Source: Gammaproteobacteria bacterium
GTDB lineage: Bacteria; Pseudomonadota; Gammaproteobacteria; Pseudomonadales; Pseudomonadaceae
Direction: 5' to 3'
NCBI GenBank assembly: GCA_018826895.1
Contig: JAHJYA010000067.1
Span: 1-64,000 of the forward strand
Length of the DNA: 64,000 nucleotides
A program made the translations under genes and the position numbers. Of the stretch, positions 38,236-47,670 are shown one piece after another; position 1 is the stretch's first letter, and each line of letters starts with the position of its first letter. Below the pieces are notes generated by a model, which was not told the DNA's origin, ran no database searches, and saw nothing but the letters and a program-made list of their open reading frames with translations.

Positions 38236-39986
38236 TGCTGTACTCGTGCGCTAGTTGAACGGTTCGTCGAAGTTTGCAGACTCTGCGCCAGTTCCACCAG
38301 CTGTACAAACTCGCCGCGCAAACCGAAGCGATCATCGCCCTTGGCGTTGCGCGCCAGCTCGGCGCTGTCGGCCAGGCTGAAGCGCCCGGTGTAGGTAGCG
38401 CCCTTGAGCTGCTGGGCGAAGGCGGCCACGGCAGCGGCAAAACGCAGGTCTTCGCTGGCCTGGCTGATAGCACGCGTATCGGCGGCCTGAATCGGCTGTT
38501 CCAGCAGTTTGCTGACGTCCTGCCCTGGCGCCTTGTAGCGAATACGCAGCCAGGCCAGCTCGCCTGCGGGGTTGCTCGCCTTGGCCGCTTGCTGATAACG
38601 CAGCGGCTCCAGCCAGCCCTTGCCGCCCACCGGCACCACTTCATACAGCGCAGTCACGGTATGGCCTGCGCCGATTTCACCGGCATCGACCTTGTCGTTG
38701 CTGAAATCCTCACGCTTCAGCGCACGGTTCTCGTAACCGAGCAGGCGGTACTCGCTGACCTGGACCGGATTGAACTCGACCTGAATCTTCACATCGCGGG
38801 CCACAGTCGCCAGGGTTGAGCTGAGCTGATCGACCAGCACCTTGCGCGCCTCGCGCAGGTTGTCGATATAGGCGTAGTTACCGTCGCCAGCGTCGGCCAA
38901 CTGCTCCATCAACTGCTCGTTGTAATTGTCGGTACCAAAGCCCAGGGTGGTCAGGGAAACGCCGGTTTTGCGTTTGTCGGCAGCCAACTGCTTGAGCGTT
39001 TCGAAATCGCTGATGCCGACGTTGAAGTCGCCATCGGTGGCCAGCAGGATGCGATTGATGCCTCCATCGATAAAGCCCTGCTGCGCCTGCTGGTAAGCCA
39101 GCTGAATGCCCGACTCGCCGGCAGTGGAACCGCCCGCCGTAAGCTGGTCAATGGCTGCGCGGATCTTGGCCTTCTCGCTGCCGGAGGTCGGCTCAAGTAC
39201 CACGCTGGATGAGCCGGCATAGACCACCAGAGACACCTTGTCCTGGGCGCGCAACTGCTCGACTAACAGCTTCAAGGTGCTTTGCACCATGGGCAGGCCA
39301 TCGCGACGATCCATCGAGCCGGAGACATCCACCAGAAACACCAGATTGGCCGGCGGCAGCTCGTCTATCCGCAGATCCGAAGCCTTAATGGCGATACGCA
39401 GCAGGCGGCTTTCCGGGTTCCACGGCGTGGCGGCCAGCTCGGTGTGCACGCCAAACGGCACATCACCCTTGGGCAGCGGATAGGCATAGGGGAAGTAGTT
39501 GACCAGCTCCTCCAGGCGCACCGCATCCTGCGGCGGCAGTTGTCCGCCATTGAGAAAACGCCGCACATTGGCATAGCTGCCGGTGTCCACATCGATGCTA
39601 AAGGTCGACACCGGGATCTCGGCCACGGCATGCACCGGGTTGTCGGCCAGCTTCTGATATTGCTCGCGGTTCTCGTCGCGGCTCTTCCCCAAGTAAGCAG
39701 GCGGCAAGGCATCGGCCTGCACAGACATCGGCATTGGTGCATAGGCCACGCTGGGCATCACCGCCCTGCCCGCCACCTGGCTTTTGCGCTGCAGCTGCGC
39801 TGGGGCAGCGGCCAGCTGTGCATGCAGCTCGGCACGTTCACGGGCCTGATCGCTGAGCTGCGGGCTGCCAGCCTCGGAGGCTGGCGCTTCGGGGTTGGCA
39901 GCGCTGCACGCACCGAGGCTGATCAGTACGCCTGCGGCAAAACCGGCAAGCAGAGGTCGGCTAAGCAATAGTGGGTAAGCGGACAT
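38232..39986 (-). CDS. von Willebrand factor type A domain lipoprotein
   Basis: A 584-residue protein of the YfbK type. The signal peptide has lipobox cysteine 27 (LISLGACS). An N-terminal conserved region (VSTFSIDVDTGSYANVRRFL, about 126-180) precedes the vWA domain with an intact MIDAS: Asp220-x-Ser222-x-Ser224 (LVDVSGSMDRR), Thr and distal Asp (LLATDGDFNVG). A C-terminal DUF3520-like part follows (about 420-584). vWA domains bind protein partners through a metal ion. It is the first gene of the operon with the sigma and anti-sigma genes, so it may report envelope state to them. AGGAG stands 8 nt before the ATG. Confidence 0.88.
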   Translation of the reverse strand: MSAYPLLLSRPLLAGFAAGVLISLGACSAANPEAPASEAGSPQLSDQARERAELHAQLAAAPAQLQRKSQVAGRAVMPSVAYAPMPMSVQADALPPAYLGKSRDENREQYQKLADNPVHAVAEIPVSTFSIDVDTGSYANVRRFLNGGQLPPQDAVRLEELVNYFPYAYPLPKGDVPFGVHTELAATPWNPESRLLRIAIKASDLRIDELPPANLVFLVDVSGSMDRRDGLPMVQSTLKLLVEQLRAQDKVSLVVYAGSSSVVLEPTSGSEKAKIRAAIDQLTAGGSTAGESGIQLAYQQAQQGFIDGGINRILLATDGDFNVGISDFETLKQLAADKRKTGVSLTTLGFGTDNYNEQLMEQLADAGDGNYAYIDNLREARKVLVDQLSSTLATVARDVKIQVEFNPVQVSEYRLLGYENRALKREDFSNDKVDAGEIGAGHTVTALYEVVPVGGKGWLEPLRYQQAAKASNPAGELAWLRIRYKAPGQDVSKLLEQPIQAADTRAISQASEDLRFAAAVAAFAQQLKGATYTGRFSLADSAELARNAKGDDRFGLRGEFVQLVELAQSLQTSTNRSTSARVQQ

Positions 39987-40063
39987 GGGGCATCTCCTGA
40001 GCGATCAAACAAACCATTCGCTCAGGTAGACGCAACCCTTTGCTACATCGGGTTAAGCCGCTG

Positions 40064-41503
40064 TTAAAAACTCGCAGCGCCTTCCTGACACAGCTGCCCG
40101 GCCAGCATGCCCAGGGTCATCAGCGCGCGCTCGGCTTCTCGATTCCACGGGATGCCGCAGTTAAGACGGATGCAGTGGTTGAACTGCTCGGTATTACTGA
40201 AGATCAACCCCGGCGCAATGCTGATGCCCTGCTGCAACGCGCGTACGTGCAGGTCCTTGGTATTGACCCGCGCCGGCAAGCTGACCCAAAGAATGAAACC
40301 GCCCGTGGGTCGAGTCATCTGCGTCCCTTCCGGGAAATACTGCTGCACAGCCAATTGGAAGGCGCTGAGGTTCTTGCGGTACTCCTGACGAATGTAACGC
40401 AGGTGCCGGTCGTAGCCGCCGTTCTCCAGGTAAGCCGCGACTGCCATCTGGGTGACGCTGCATGCCGAGTGGGTACTGAACGTCTGCAACCGTTCAACCT
40501 CCTGCTGGTACTTGCCCGCCAGAATCCAGCCAATGCGTACGCCAGGTGATAACGTCTTGGAGAAGCTTGAGCAATACAGCACTCGGCCCTCTCGGTCATG
40601 GGCCTTGAGCGCTTTAGTGCGGCCCTGCTCGAACATCAACTCGCCGTAGATATCATCTTCGATGATCTGGATATCGAAGTTCTCTGCCAGGCGCAGCAAT
40701 TGCTTCTGCCGCTCCTCAGGAATGGTACCGCCCAGGGGATTGCTCAGGCGCGCAGTTAGTACCAGCGTCTTGATCGGCCACTGACTGGCCGCCAGTTGCA
40801 GGGCTTCGAGGCTGATGCCGGTGCTCGGATCGCTGGGGATCTCGATGACTTTCAGTCCCAGCAAATCAGCAAGCTGCAACAGGCCATAGTAAGTCGGCGA
40901 CTCGGCGGCGATCAGGTCCCCAGGCCGCGTCAACACACGTAACGACATCTGCAGCGCATCCACGCAACCATGGGTGATCACCACCTCCGAGGGGTCCACC
41001 ACGACTCCGGCATCCCGCATGCGGATCGCCACCTGACGTCTGAGCGGCTCAAAACCTGGGCTGAACATATAGCTGAATGCGCGGGCGCTGTGGAAGCGCG
41101 TGACCTTGGCCAGTTGCTGATGCAAGGCACGCACCGGCAAATACTCGACATGGGGCACGGCAGCCCCCAGCGGGAATACCCCTTCACGGCGCGACTCAGT
41201 CAAAATCTGGGCAATGATGCTACTGCGGGTGACCAGGCTGGGCCGTTCGACTCGGGCGATATCCGGGGTGGGCGCAGTCAGGGCTGGCGTCTGGTGCACA
41301 TAGAAGCCGGACTGAGGGCGTGCCCGAATCAGTCCAAGATCCTCAAGGTTGGCATAGGCCTGCAGCACCGTCGCGTGGCTGACATTGAGCTGCGAACTCA
41401 TTTTGCGCACTGACGGCACCCGCTCACCCGGCTGGTAGACGCCACGCCGAATGTCCTCGGCCAATTGCTGCGCGATGCGCTGATAAAGCAACAGATTGGT
41501 CAT
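40064..41503 (-). CDS. MocR-type GntR-aminotransferase regulator
   Basis: A 479-residue fusion of an N-terminal GntR winged helix (1-70; VPSVRKMSSQLNVSHATVLQAY) with a class I aminotransferase-fold domain (about 110-470). PLP-binding residues are present, including Lys316 (SSFSKTLSPG), Asp in IIEDDIYGE, and Asn-Pro in SNPLGG. MocR proteins use PLP or its aldimines as effectors and usually control vitamin B6, GABA or transporter genes. The ATG at 41503 has GGGGAGG upstream. A pair of inverted direct-repeat-type operators lies 50-120 nt upstream, suggesting autoregulation. Confidence 0.9.
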   Translation of the reverse strand: MTNLLLYQRIAQQLAEDIRRGVYQPGERVPSVRKMSSQLNVSHATVLQAYANLEDLGLIRARPQSGFYVHQTPALTAPTPDIARVERPSLVTRSSIIAQILTESRREGVFPLGAAVPHVEYLPVRALHQQLAKVTRFHSARAFSYMFSPGFEPLRRQVAIRMRDAGVVVDPSEVVITHGCVDALQMSLRVLTRPGDLIAAESPTYYGLLQLADLLGLKVIEIPSDPSTGISLEALQLAASQWPIKTLVLTARLSNPLGGTIPEERQKQLLRLAENFDIQIIEDDIYGELMFEQGRTKALKAHDREGRVLYCSSFSKTLSPGVRIGWILAGKYQQEVERLQTFSTHSACSVTQMAVAAYLENGGYDRHLRYIRQEYRKNLSAFQLAVQQYFPEGTQMTRPTGGFILWVSLPARVNTKDLHVRALQQGISIAPGLIFSNTEQFNHCIRLNCGIPWNREAERALMTLGMLAGQLCQEGAASF

Positions 41504-41553
41504 AACGGCCTCCCCTGGCGACTGAACCATAACAGTAGCCAATACACCTGCCG

Positions 41554-41568
41554 CTGTACCGGCACAGT
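41554..41568. promoter_or_regulatory. MocR-type operator half, copy 1
   Basis: CTGTACCGGCACAGT, 51 nt upstream of the mocR-type gene. It is repeated in inverse orientation at 41608-41624; the two centres are about 54 bp apart, close to five helical turns. Binding by the adjacent regulator is inferred. Confidence 0.55.
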
Positions 41569-41607
41569 TCACCTGATTGTGGACGATACAGCCGATCTCT
41601 ACCAGCC

Positions 41608-41624
41608 ACTGTGCCGGTACGCAG
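41608..41624. promoter_or_regulatory. MocR-type operator half, copy 2
   Basis: ACTGTGCCGGTACGCAG, whose reverse complement CTGCGTACCGGCACAGT matches copy 1 over TACCGGCACAGT plus the flanking CTG. Confidence 0.55.
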
Positions 41625-41657
41625 CCCGAAATGAGCAACTGTATTAGCTACAGGCAG

Positions 41658-41685
41658 AAAAAACCCCGGTACAAAGACCGGGGTT
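41658..41685 (-). terminator. Terminator of the OmpA-lipoprotein operon
   Basis: On the minus strand a 9-bp perfect stem AACCCCGGT/ACCGGGGTT with loop CTTTGT is followed by a run of T, 22 nt after the OmpA gene stop. Confidence 0.85.
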
Positions 41686-41706
41686 CCCATCCACACATTA
41701 AAAGCC

Positions 41707-42510
41707 TCAACGCGCCGAACCTAACCGCCCCTGCTCATCGGAAAAAACCACTTCAACCCGACGATTCTGTGCGCGCCCTTGGGAGGACGCATTTTCAGCG
41801 ACGGGGAAATCCTCGCCATGGCCCTGAACGTCGATTCGTCCAGCGTCGATACCCAGATCGATCAGCACATCAGCAACCGCCTGAGCCCGCTCACGCGATA
41901 GTTTGAGGTTCTCGGCCGCGTCTCCACGGTTGTCGGTATAGCCCTCGATTCGCACCACACGACGTGGGTTGAGCTGGAGAAACTGCACCAGTTTCAATGC
42001 CGTACGATTCGCCGAGCTTTTGAGCTCAGCACGCCCCGCATCAAACAGCATGTCACCCAGAGTAATCACCAAACCCCGGCCGCCCTCGTTACGGGTCAGG
42101 CTGACCAGTTGTTCTTCGAGCCAGGCACTCTGCTCTTGCACACCCAGCAGTTTCGCCTCGCGCAGGGCAAGCTGGAGACGCTGGCGTTCCAACTCAAGTT
42201 TGGCGATGCGCTCTTCGTTGAGCATGAGCGCACTGTGCTCTTCGGCAATATCGCTGTAGCGCTGGCTAAGGTAGGCGTAATGCACCACGTCGTCTTCACT
42301 GCCCCAATAGCTCGAGAGACGGTCGGCCCGGGCCAGCGACTCCCCGGCACGGATCACATCCTTGGGCGCACTGCGCAGCACATCGGGGTTCTCCTTGACG
42401 CTCTGAAAACGCTGGTTCGCTGCATTCAGGGCTTCAACACTTTGCCCTGAACTGCCTGCACAGCCACCCAAGACCAGCAGCGCAGCACTCACAACAACGA
42501 GACGGCTCAT
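41707..42510 (-). CDS. OmpA-family lipoprotein with DUF4398 region
   Basis: A 267-residue lipoprotein (cysteine 17 in VLGGC). An N-terminal helical DUF4398-like region (20-130, with a coiled coil around ERIAKLELERQRLQLALREA) is followed by an OmpA C-terminal peptidoglycan-binding domain (about 147-260) with FDAGRAELK, GYTDNRGD and NLKLSRERAQAV. It would anchor the outer membrane to the cell wall. Its start overlaps the preceding DUF4398 lipoprotein stop (ATGA), and a terminator follows. Confidence 0.88.
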   Translation of the reverse strand: MSRLVVVSAALLVLGGCAGSSGQSVEALNAANQRFQSVKENPDVLRSAPKDVIRAGESLARADRLSSYWGSEDDVVHYAYLSQRYSDIAEEHSALMLNEERIAKLELERQRLQLALREAKLLGVQEQSAWLEEQLVSLTRNEGGRGLVITLGDMLFDAGRAELKSSANRTALKLVQFLQLNPRRVVRIEGYTDNRGDAAENLKLSRERAQAVADVLIDLGIDAGRIDVQGHGEDFPVAENASSQGRAQNRRVEVVFSDEQGRLGSAR

Positions 42511-42860
42511 GGCAGCTCCCCCAGTTGCTGACGCAGGCGGTTGATACGATTATTCAGCTCCAGCAATTGCTCCTGGCTTTTCTCAGTCAATATGCGGGCC
42601 TCGGCCAGACGTGCGTCCAGCTCGGCTTGCTCGGCAAGCACGCGGGCATCCTTGTGAGCCTCATCCAACATCGCCGCCTGAGCCTGGGCCAACTTGTCAT
42701 CAGCCAGATTCAACTCGGTACTTTGTTCATCCGCCCCCACCGCCCGGGCCTGGCTAATAGCCTGTTCCGTAAGACGTAATTGCTCATTGGGCGCAGGATC
42801 GCTGGCGCATCCGCTGAGCACCACAAGCGCCAGTACAGCGCAAAATGAAAACCTGATCAC
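42507..42860 (-). CDS. DUF4398 lipoprotein
   Basis: A 117-residue small lipoprotein. It starts at GTG with AGGAAG 9 nt upstream; signal MIRFSFCAVLALVVLSGC has the lipobox cysteine at 18. The mature part is one long helical coiled coil (LRLTEQAISQARAVGADEQ ... LLELNNRINRLRQQLGEL), the DUF4398 pattern. It is translationally coupled to the OmpA-like gene, so the two probably act together at the envelope. Confidence 0.85.
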   Translation of the reverse strand: MIRFSFCAVLALVVLSGCASDPAPNEQLRLTEQAISQARAVGADEQSTELNLADDKLAQAQAAMLDEAHKDARVLAEQAELDARLAEARILTEKSQEQLLELNNRINRLRQQLGELP

Positions 42861-42870
42861 GTAACACTTC

Positions 42871-43698
42871 CTACTCGGTTGGTGTGCTGGCCGCGGCAGG
42901 CGGCTGCTGCTCTTTCCAGCGCAGCAGATTCTGCTGGAGCAGTTGCTCCGGCAAACCAGCAGCCGACAATTCTGTCATTTTTTTCGCCAGCTGTCCGCGC
43001 AGCCAGGCATCGTTACAAGCCGAGTTATGCGACAAGGTCAGGTAAAGTCCCTCACTGGAGACGGGCGGCTGAAGAATCTGCAGCTCATTCTCGATACCTA
43101 GCCCCTCGGCCAACGCCAGGCCCGGGTATTGCTCGTAGAGCACATAGTCGGTTCGTTCAAGCAGGAGTTTCTGGAATGCCTGTGTGACGCTGGACACACC
43201 TTCAAGGGTGAGGTTGGCCTTGGCGTAGGTATCAAACTGCTGACCAAAGCTATTACCAACCAGGGTATCGCCGGTACGGCCATGCAGGTCGCTCCAGCCG
43301 AAATAGGGGAATTCGCGCCCCTTATGCACCCATACAACGCTGGGCGTGACATAGAACGCTGGATGCACATAATCCATGGCGCCCAAGCGCGGCAAGGTCA
43401 GAAAAGCACCGGCGAGCAGATCGACACGCCCTGTGCGCACCTCATCCTGCGCTCTCGACCAAGGCCCGGTGTAGATCACATCAATGGCGACGCCCAGTTC
43501 CTTGGCGATATGCTTGAGCAGATCAGCATTGGCGCCGATCAAATGCTGCGGATTCTGCGGGTCACGCCAAAGATAGGGCGGGTATTCCGGGTTACCGGTC
43601 GCCACCAGACGCTCGCACTTGCCGGCAGCCACACTGATTCCGGACAGGCTAAACAGTCCAAGCAGCACCAGACCTTTCAGCAGACGACATTCATGCAT
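42871..43698 (-). CDS. Periplasmic transporter substrate-binding-like protein
   Basis: A 275-residue secreted protein of the SBP-3 superfamily. Signal peptide MHECRLLKGLVLLGLFSLSG is followed by VATGNPEYPPYLWRD, IGANADLLKHIAKELG, GPWSRAQDEVRTGRVDLLAGAF and a hinge segment. No transporter genes adjoin it; it precedes the DUF4398-OmpA pair by 10 nt and probably heads that operon. ATG 43698 is chosen because the signal peptide begins there; an in-frame ATG at 43734 is an alternative. Ligand unknown. Confidence 0.78.
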   Translation of the reverse strand: MHECRLLKGLVLLGLFSLSGISVAAGKCERLVATGNPEYPPYLWRDPQNPQHLIGANADLLKHIAKELGVAIDVIYTGPWSRAQDEVRTGRVDLLAGAFLTLPRLGAMDYVHPAFYVTPSVVWVHKGREFPYFGWSDLHGRTGDTLVGNSFGQQFDTYAKANLTLEGVSSVTQAFQKLLLERTDYVLYEQYPGLALAEGLGIENELQILQPPVSSEGLYLTLSHNSACNDAWLRGQLAKKMTELSAAGLPEQLLQQNLLRWKEQQPPAAASTPTE

Positions 43699-43874
43699 TA
43701 ACGGCTCTCGCTCGACGTTGAATAGACACCTCATGACCTCAGCGTTAGATCACCACAACTCATCGTAGCGCATCCGCCGGTAAAGAATAATTAGCGATAA
43801 GAAAAAGCACCGGTAAAACCGTCATAATCATCTAAGGCACTCATCGGCTTGAAGCCCAACACAAAGGGCTACGC

Positions 43875-43907
43875 AAAAAAAACCCACTCCTAAGAGTGGG
43901 TTTTTTT
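43875..43907. terminator. Bidirectional terminator after etfA
   Basis: A 10-bp stem AAACCCACTC/GAGTGGGTTT with loop CTAA, A-run before and T-run after. It ends the leftward etfBA transcript 20 nt after the etfA stop and works equally in the other direction. Confidence 0.9.
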
Positions 43908-43926
43908 CAACGCGCGATAGCGTCCG

Positions 43927-44856
43927 TCAGATTGCCTTTTCCAGTTCAGGAATGGCTTCAAACAGGTCTGCTACCAGGCCGTAGTCAGCCACCTGGAAGA
44001 TCGGGGCTTCTTCGTCCTTGTTGATCGCAACGATCACCTTGGAGTCTTTCATGCCGGCCAGGTGCTGAATCGCGCCGGAGATACCGACGGCGATGTACAG
44101 TTGCGGCGCAACGATCTTGCCAGTCTGGCCGACCTGCATGTCGTTCGGTACGAAACCGGCATCGACTGCGGCGCGCGATGCACCTACAGCGGCGCCCAGC
44201 TTGTCGGCCAGGGCGTACAGATGTTTGAAGTTGTCGCCGTTCTGCATACCACGACCGCCAGAAACGACGATCTTCGCAGCGGTCAGTTCCGGTCGATCGG
44301 ACTTGGCCAGTTCTTCACCAACGAAAGCCGATTTGCCAGCGTCAGCTGCACCGCCAACAGCCTCAACGGCAGCACTGCCGCCTTCGGCAGCAACCGGATC
44401 GAAACCGGTGGCACGCACGGTGATCACTTTTATCGCAGCAGAAGACTGCACGGTGGCAATTGCATTACCGGCATAGATCGGGCGCTTGAAGGTATCGGCG
44501 CTTTCGACCGCGATGATTTCCGAAATCTGATCGACATCCAGGTGTGCGGCAACGCGCGGCAGGATATTTTTACCGTTGCTGGTAGCTGCAGCCAGGATGT
44601 GGCTGTAGCCCTTGCCCAGCTCAGCGACCAGCGGTGCGACGTTTTCCGGCAGTTGGTATGCGAAGGCAGCATTGTCAGCAACCAGTACTTTGGCCACGCC
44701 AGCAATCTTGCCAGCGGCTTCAGCAGCTGCGCCACACGCGCTACCAGCAACCAGAACGTGAATGTCGCCACCGATCTTCGCAGCAGCTGCAACGGTGTTC
44801 AGCGTTGCAGGAGCCAGGGCGGCATTGGTGTGTTCAGCGATAACCAGGATAGTCAT
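43927..44856 (-). CDS. etfA: Electron transfer flavoprotein alpha subunit
   Basis: A 309-residue ETF alpha chain. With EtfB it forms the soluble FAD/AMP protein that accepts electrons from acyl-CoA dehydrogenases. The C-terminal FAD domain (from about 190) has [35 protein letters not shown], and [15 protein letters not shown]. The N-terminal domain starts [15 protein letters not shown]. It follows etfB with no gap (TAA-ATG). A strong terminator lies downstream. Confidence 0.96.
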   Translation of the reverse strand: MTILVIAEHTNAALAPATLNTVAAAAKIGGDIHVLVAGSACGAAAEAAGKIAGVAKVLVADNAAFAYQLPENVAPLVAELGKGYSHILAAATSNGKNILPRVAAHLDVDQISEIIAVESADTFKRPIYAGNAIATVQSSAAIKVITVRATGFDPVAAEGGSAAVEAVGGAADAGKSAFVGEELAKSDRPELTAAKIVVSGGRGMQNGDNFKHLYALADKLGAAVGASRAAVDAGFVPNDMQVGQTGKIVAPQLYIAVGISGAIQHLAGMKDSKVIVAINKDEEAPIFQVADYGLVADLFEAIPELEKAI

Positions 44857-45606
44857 TTAGATTACCTTCGCCTCGTTCTTCAGTTTCTCGACCAGTTCAG
44901 CCACGGACTTGACCTTGATACCGGCGCTGCGAGTAGCAGGCGCTTCGACTTTCAGGGTCTTCACGGTAGAGCCAGTGGACACGCCCAGATCAGCGGGTGA
45001 CAGAGTCTCCAGCGGCTTTTTCTTGGCTTTCATGATGTTCGGCAACGACGCATAACGCGGCTCGTTCAGACGCAGGTCGGTGGTCACGATCGCCGGCAGA
45101 TTCAATGCAACCGTCTGCAGACCGCCATCGATTTCACGGGTCACGTTGACCTTGTCACCAGCGACTTCGACCTTGGAAGCAAAGGTGCCCTGGGCGTAGC
45201 CGCTCAGTGCCGCGAGCATCTGCCCGGTCTGGTTGTTGTCGCTGTCGATCGCCTGTTTACCGAGGATCACCAACTGCGGCTGCTCCTTGTCGACCACAGC
45301 CTTGAGCAGTTTGGCCACAGCCAGCGAATTCAATTCGTCAGCAGACTCGACCAGGATGGCGCGGTCAGCACCGAGCGCGAGCGCGGTACGCAGCTGCTCC
45401 TGAGCGGTTGTTGGGCCGATCGATACTACGACGATCTCAGATGCCACGCCCTTCTCTTTCAGGCGTACGGCTTCTTCCACGGCGATTTCGCAGAAGGGGT
45501 TCATCGACATCTTGACGTTGGCAAGATCAACGCCGCTGTTGTCCGCTTTGACACGTACTTTGACGTTGTAGTCGACCACTCGTTTGACAGCTACAAGAAC
45601 CTTCAT
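44857..45606 (-). CDS. etfB: Electron transfer flavoprotein beta subunit
   Basis: A 249-residue ETF beta chain that holds AMP. The ETF beta signature is seen as [40 protein letters not shown] and [19 protein letters not shown]. The ATG 45606 has GAGGAATCC upstream; the longer frame is not supported. It is divergent from the ETF-QO gene across a PsrA-type site, so both halves of the electron route from acyl-CoA to ubiquinone can be co-regulated. Confidence 0.96.
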   Translation of the reverse strand: MKVLVAVKRVVDYNVKVRVKADNSGVDLANVKMSMNPFCEIAVEEAVRLKEKGVASEIVVVSIGPTTAQEQLRTALALGADRAILVESADELNSLAVAKLLKAVVDKEQPQLVILGKQAIDSDNNQTGQMLAALSGYAQGTFASKVEVAGDKVNVTREIDGGLQTVALNLPAIVTTDLRLNEPRYASLPNIMKAKKKPLETLSPADLGVSTGSTVKTLKVEAPATRSAGIKVKSVAELVEKLKNEAKVI

Positions 45607-45801
45607 GGATTCCTCGTTACTCTCCGGTGAATAGGAATGTCGCCAGGGGCGGGCGATGCAGACTGGCCAAGCCAGTCCACTCAGCCCAGACGGCGAGCGC
45701 GAAACCGCCCGTATCTTGACCGCACGACCTAGCCCGGTCAATACAGCGAACCGGCCGGTCATCCGCGATGTAGTAAGATTCTAGCAGGCCTACAGAAAAT
45801 T

Positions 45802-45815
45802 CAAACAAACGTTTG
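45802..45815. promoter_or_regulatory. PsrA-type operator between etfB and ETF-QO
   Basis: CAAAC-AAAC-GTTTG matches the published PsrA pattern (G/C)AAAC-N2-4-GTTT(G/C). PsrA is a TetR regulator that responds to long-chain fatty acids, and etfBA/ETF-QO are known PsrA targets in P. aeruginosa. The site lies about 200 nt from etfB and 103 nt from the ETF-QO start. Confidence 0.7.
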
Positions 45816-45917
45816 TATTGGCCCATTTCGAGGTGCTCGATATAATGCGCCCGCAGCACCGAGCGAACACGCCTGATCGCCCAATAAAATTAGAATGCCT
45901 TGAGTAGGAGATAGCCT

Positions 45918-47582
45918 GTGGAACGCGAATTTATGGAGTTCGACGTCGTCATCGTCGGTGCCGGCCCAGCCGGTTTGTCCGCCGCATGCCGTCTGAAACA
46001 GAAAGCCGCCGAAGCGGGCCAGGAAATCAGTGTCTGCGTCGTCGAAAAAGGCTCGGAAGTTGGCGCCCACATTCTCTCCGGCGCTGTGTTCGAACCGCGC
46101 GCGCTCAACGAGCTGTTCCCGGACTGGCAAGCCCTTGGCGCCCCACTGAACACCCCGGTCAAGCGCGATGACATCTACCTGCTCAAGGACGCCGAAAAGG
46201 CGAGCCGCATCCCCGACCTGTTCGTGCCCAAGACCATGCACAACCAGGGCAACTACATCATTTCCCTGGGTAACCTGTGCCGCTGGCTGGCCCAGCAGGC
46301 AGAAAACCTGGGCGTAGAAATCTACCCAGGCTTCGCCGCCCAGGAAGCGTTGATCAACGAAGAAGGCGTGGTCTACGGCATTCTCACCGGCGACCTGGGT
46401 GTTGACCGCGAAGGTCAGCCGAAAGAGGGTTACTACACCCCTGGCATGGAGCTGCGCGCCAAATACACGCTGTTCGCTGAAGGCTGCCGTGGCCATATCG
46501 GCAAACAGTTGATCAAGACATTCAACCTAGACTCCGAAGCCGACGCCCAGCATTACGGCATCGGCATCAAGGAAATCTGGGACATCGACCCGGCCAAGCA
46601 CGAGCAAGGCCTGGTGGTGCACACCGCTGGCTGGCCGCTGTCACTGACCGACAGTGAAAACACCGGGGGCTCGTTCCTATATCACCTGGAAAATAACCAG
46701 GTGGTGGTCGGCCTGATCGTCGATCTGTCGTACAGCAACCCGCACCTGTCGCCGTTCGACGAGTTCCAGCGCTACAAGCACCACCCGGTGATCGCCCAGT
46801 ATCTCGAGGGCGGCAAACGCGTGGCCTATGGCGCTCGCGCCATCGCCAAGGGTGGCCTGAATTCGCTACCGAAAATGATCTTTAATGGCGGCGCACTGAT
46901 CGGTTGCGACCTGGGCACCCTGAACTTCGCCAAAATCAAAGGCAGCCATACTGCCATGAAGTCCGGCATGCTGGCCGCCGACGCCGTGGCTGATGCGCTG
47001 TTCGCCGGACGCGAAGGTGGCGACCTGCTGACCGGTTATGTTGACGGTTTCAAGGCCAGCTGGCTGCATGATGAACTGTTCCGCAGCCGCAACTTTGGCG
47101 CCGCGATCCACAAGTTCGGTACCCTGCTGGGCGGCGCATTCAACTACGTCGACCAGAACCTGTTCGGCGGCAAGATTCCCTTCACCCTGCATGACACCAA
47201 GCCGGACTATGCCTGCCTTAAGCCGGCCGCTGAGGCGAAAAAGATCGTTTACCCGAAACCCGACGGCAAACTCAGCTTTGACAAGCTCAGCTCAGTCTTC
47301 CTCTCCAACACCAACCACGAGGAAGAACAGCCCTGCCACCTGAAGCTCACCGACCCGAGCATTCCGCTGGAGCAGAACCTGCCGATGTACGACGAACCGG
47401 CCCAGCGCTACTGCCCTGCCGGCGTTTACGAAATTGTCACCAAGGAAGATGGCGAGCAGAAATTCCAGATCAACGCGCAGAACTGCGTGCACTGCAAGAC
47501 CTGCGATATCAAGGACCCCGCCCAGAACATCACCTGGGTGGCACCTGAAGGCACGGGCGGCCCCAACTACCCCAACATGTAA
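45918..47582 (+). CDS. Electron transfer flavoprotein-ubiquinone oxidoreductase
   Basis: A 554-residue iron-sulfur flavoprotein of the inner membrane that passes electrons from ETF to ubiquinone. The FAD motif GAGPAG is at 14-19, and a ubiquinone/membrane-surface region follows in the middle. The C-terminal 4Fe-4S ligands are in YCPAGVYE and NCVHCKTCDIKDP, and the end GTGGPNYPNM is typical. It starts at GTG with AGGAG 8 nt upstream. A terminator follows. It is divergent from etfBA. Confidence 0.96.
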   Translation: MEREFMEFDVVIVGAGPAGLSAACRLKQKAAEAGQEISVCVVEKGSEVGAHILSGAVFEPRALNELFPDWQALGAPLNTPVKRDDIYLLKDAEKASRIPDLFVPKTMHNQGNYIISLGNLCRWLAQQAENLGVEIYPGFAAQEALINEEGVVYGILTGDLGVDREGQPKEGYYTPGMELRAKYTLFAEGCRGHIGKQLIKTFNLDSEADAQHYGIGIKEIWDIDPAKHEQGLVVHTAGWPLSLTDSENTGGSFLYHLENNQVVVGLIVDLSYSNPHLSPFDEFQRYKHHPVIAQYLEGGKRVAYGARAIAKGGLNSLPKMIFNGGALIGCDLGTLNFAKIKGSHTAMKSGMLAADAVADALFAGREGGDLLTGYVDGFKASWLHDELFRSRNFGAAIHKFGTLLGGAFNYVDQNLFGGKIPFTLHDTKPDYACLKPAAEAKKIVYPKPDGKLSFDKLSSVFLSNTNHEEEQPCHLKLTDPSIPLEQNLPMYDEPAQRYCPAGVYEIVTKEDGEQKFQINAQNCVHCKTCDIKDPAQNITWVAPEGTGGPNYPNM

Positions 47583-47592
47583 AGCAAAAAAC

Positions 47593-47620
47593 AAAGGCTC
47601 CCTCGGGAGCCTTTCATTTT
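47593..47620 (+). terminator. Terminator of the ETF-QO gene
   Basis: A 9-bp stem AAAGGCTCC/GGAGCCTTT with loop CTCG and CATTTT tail, 10 nt after the stop. Confidence 0.85.
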
Positions 47621-47670
47621 ATAGGTATTTGCCCGCCTAACGCGGAGCCCGTGACAGCACGGCAGATGCC

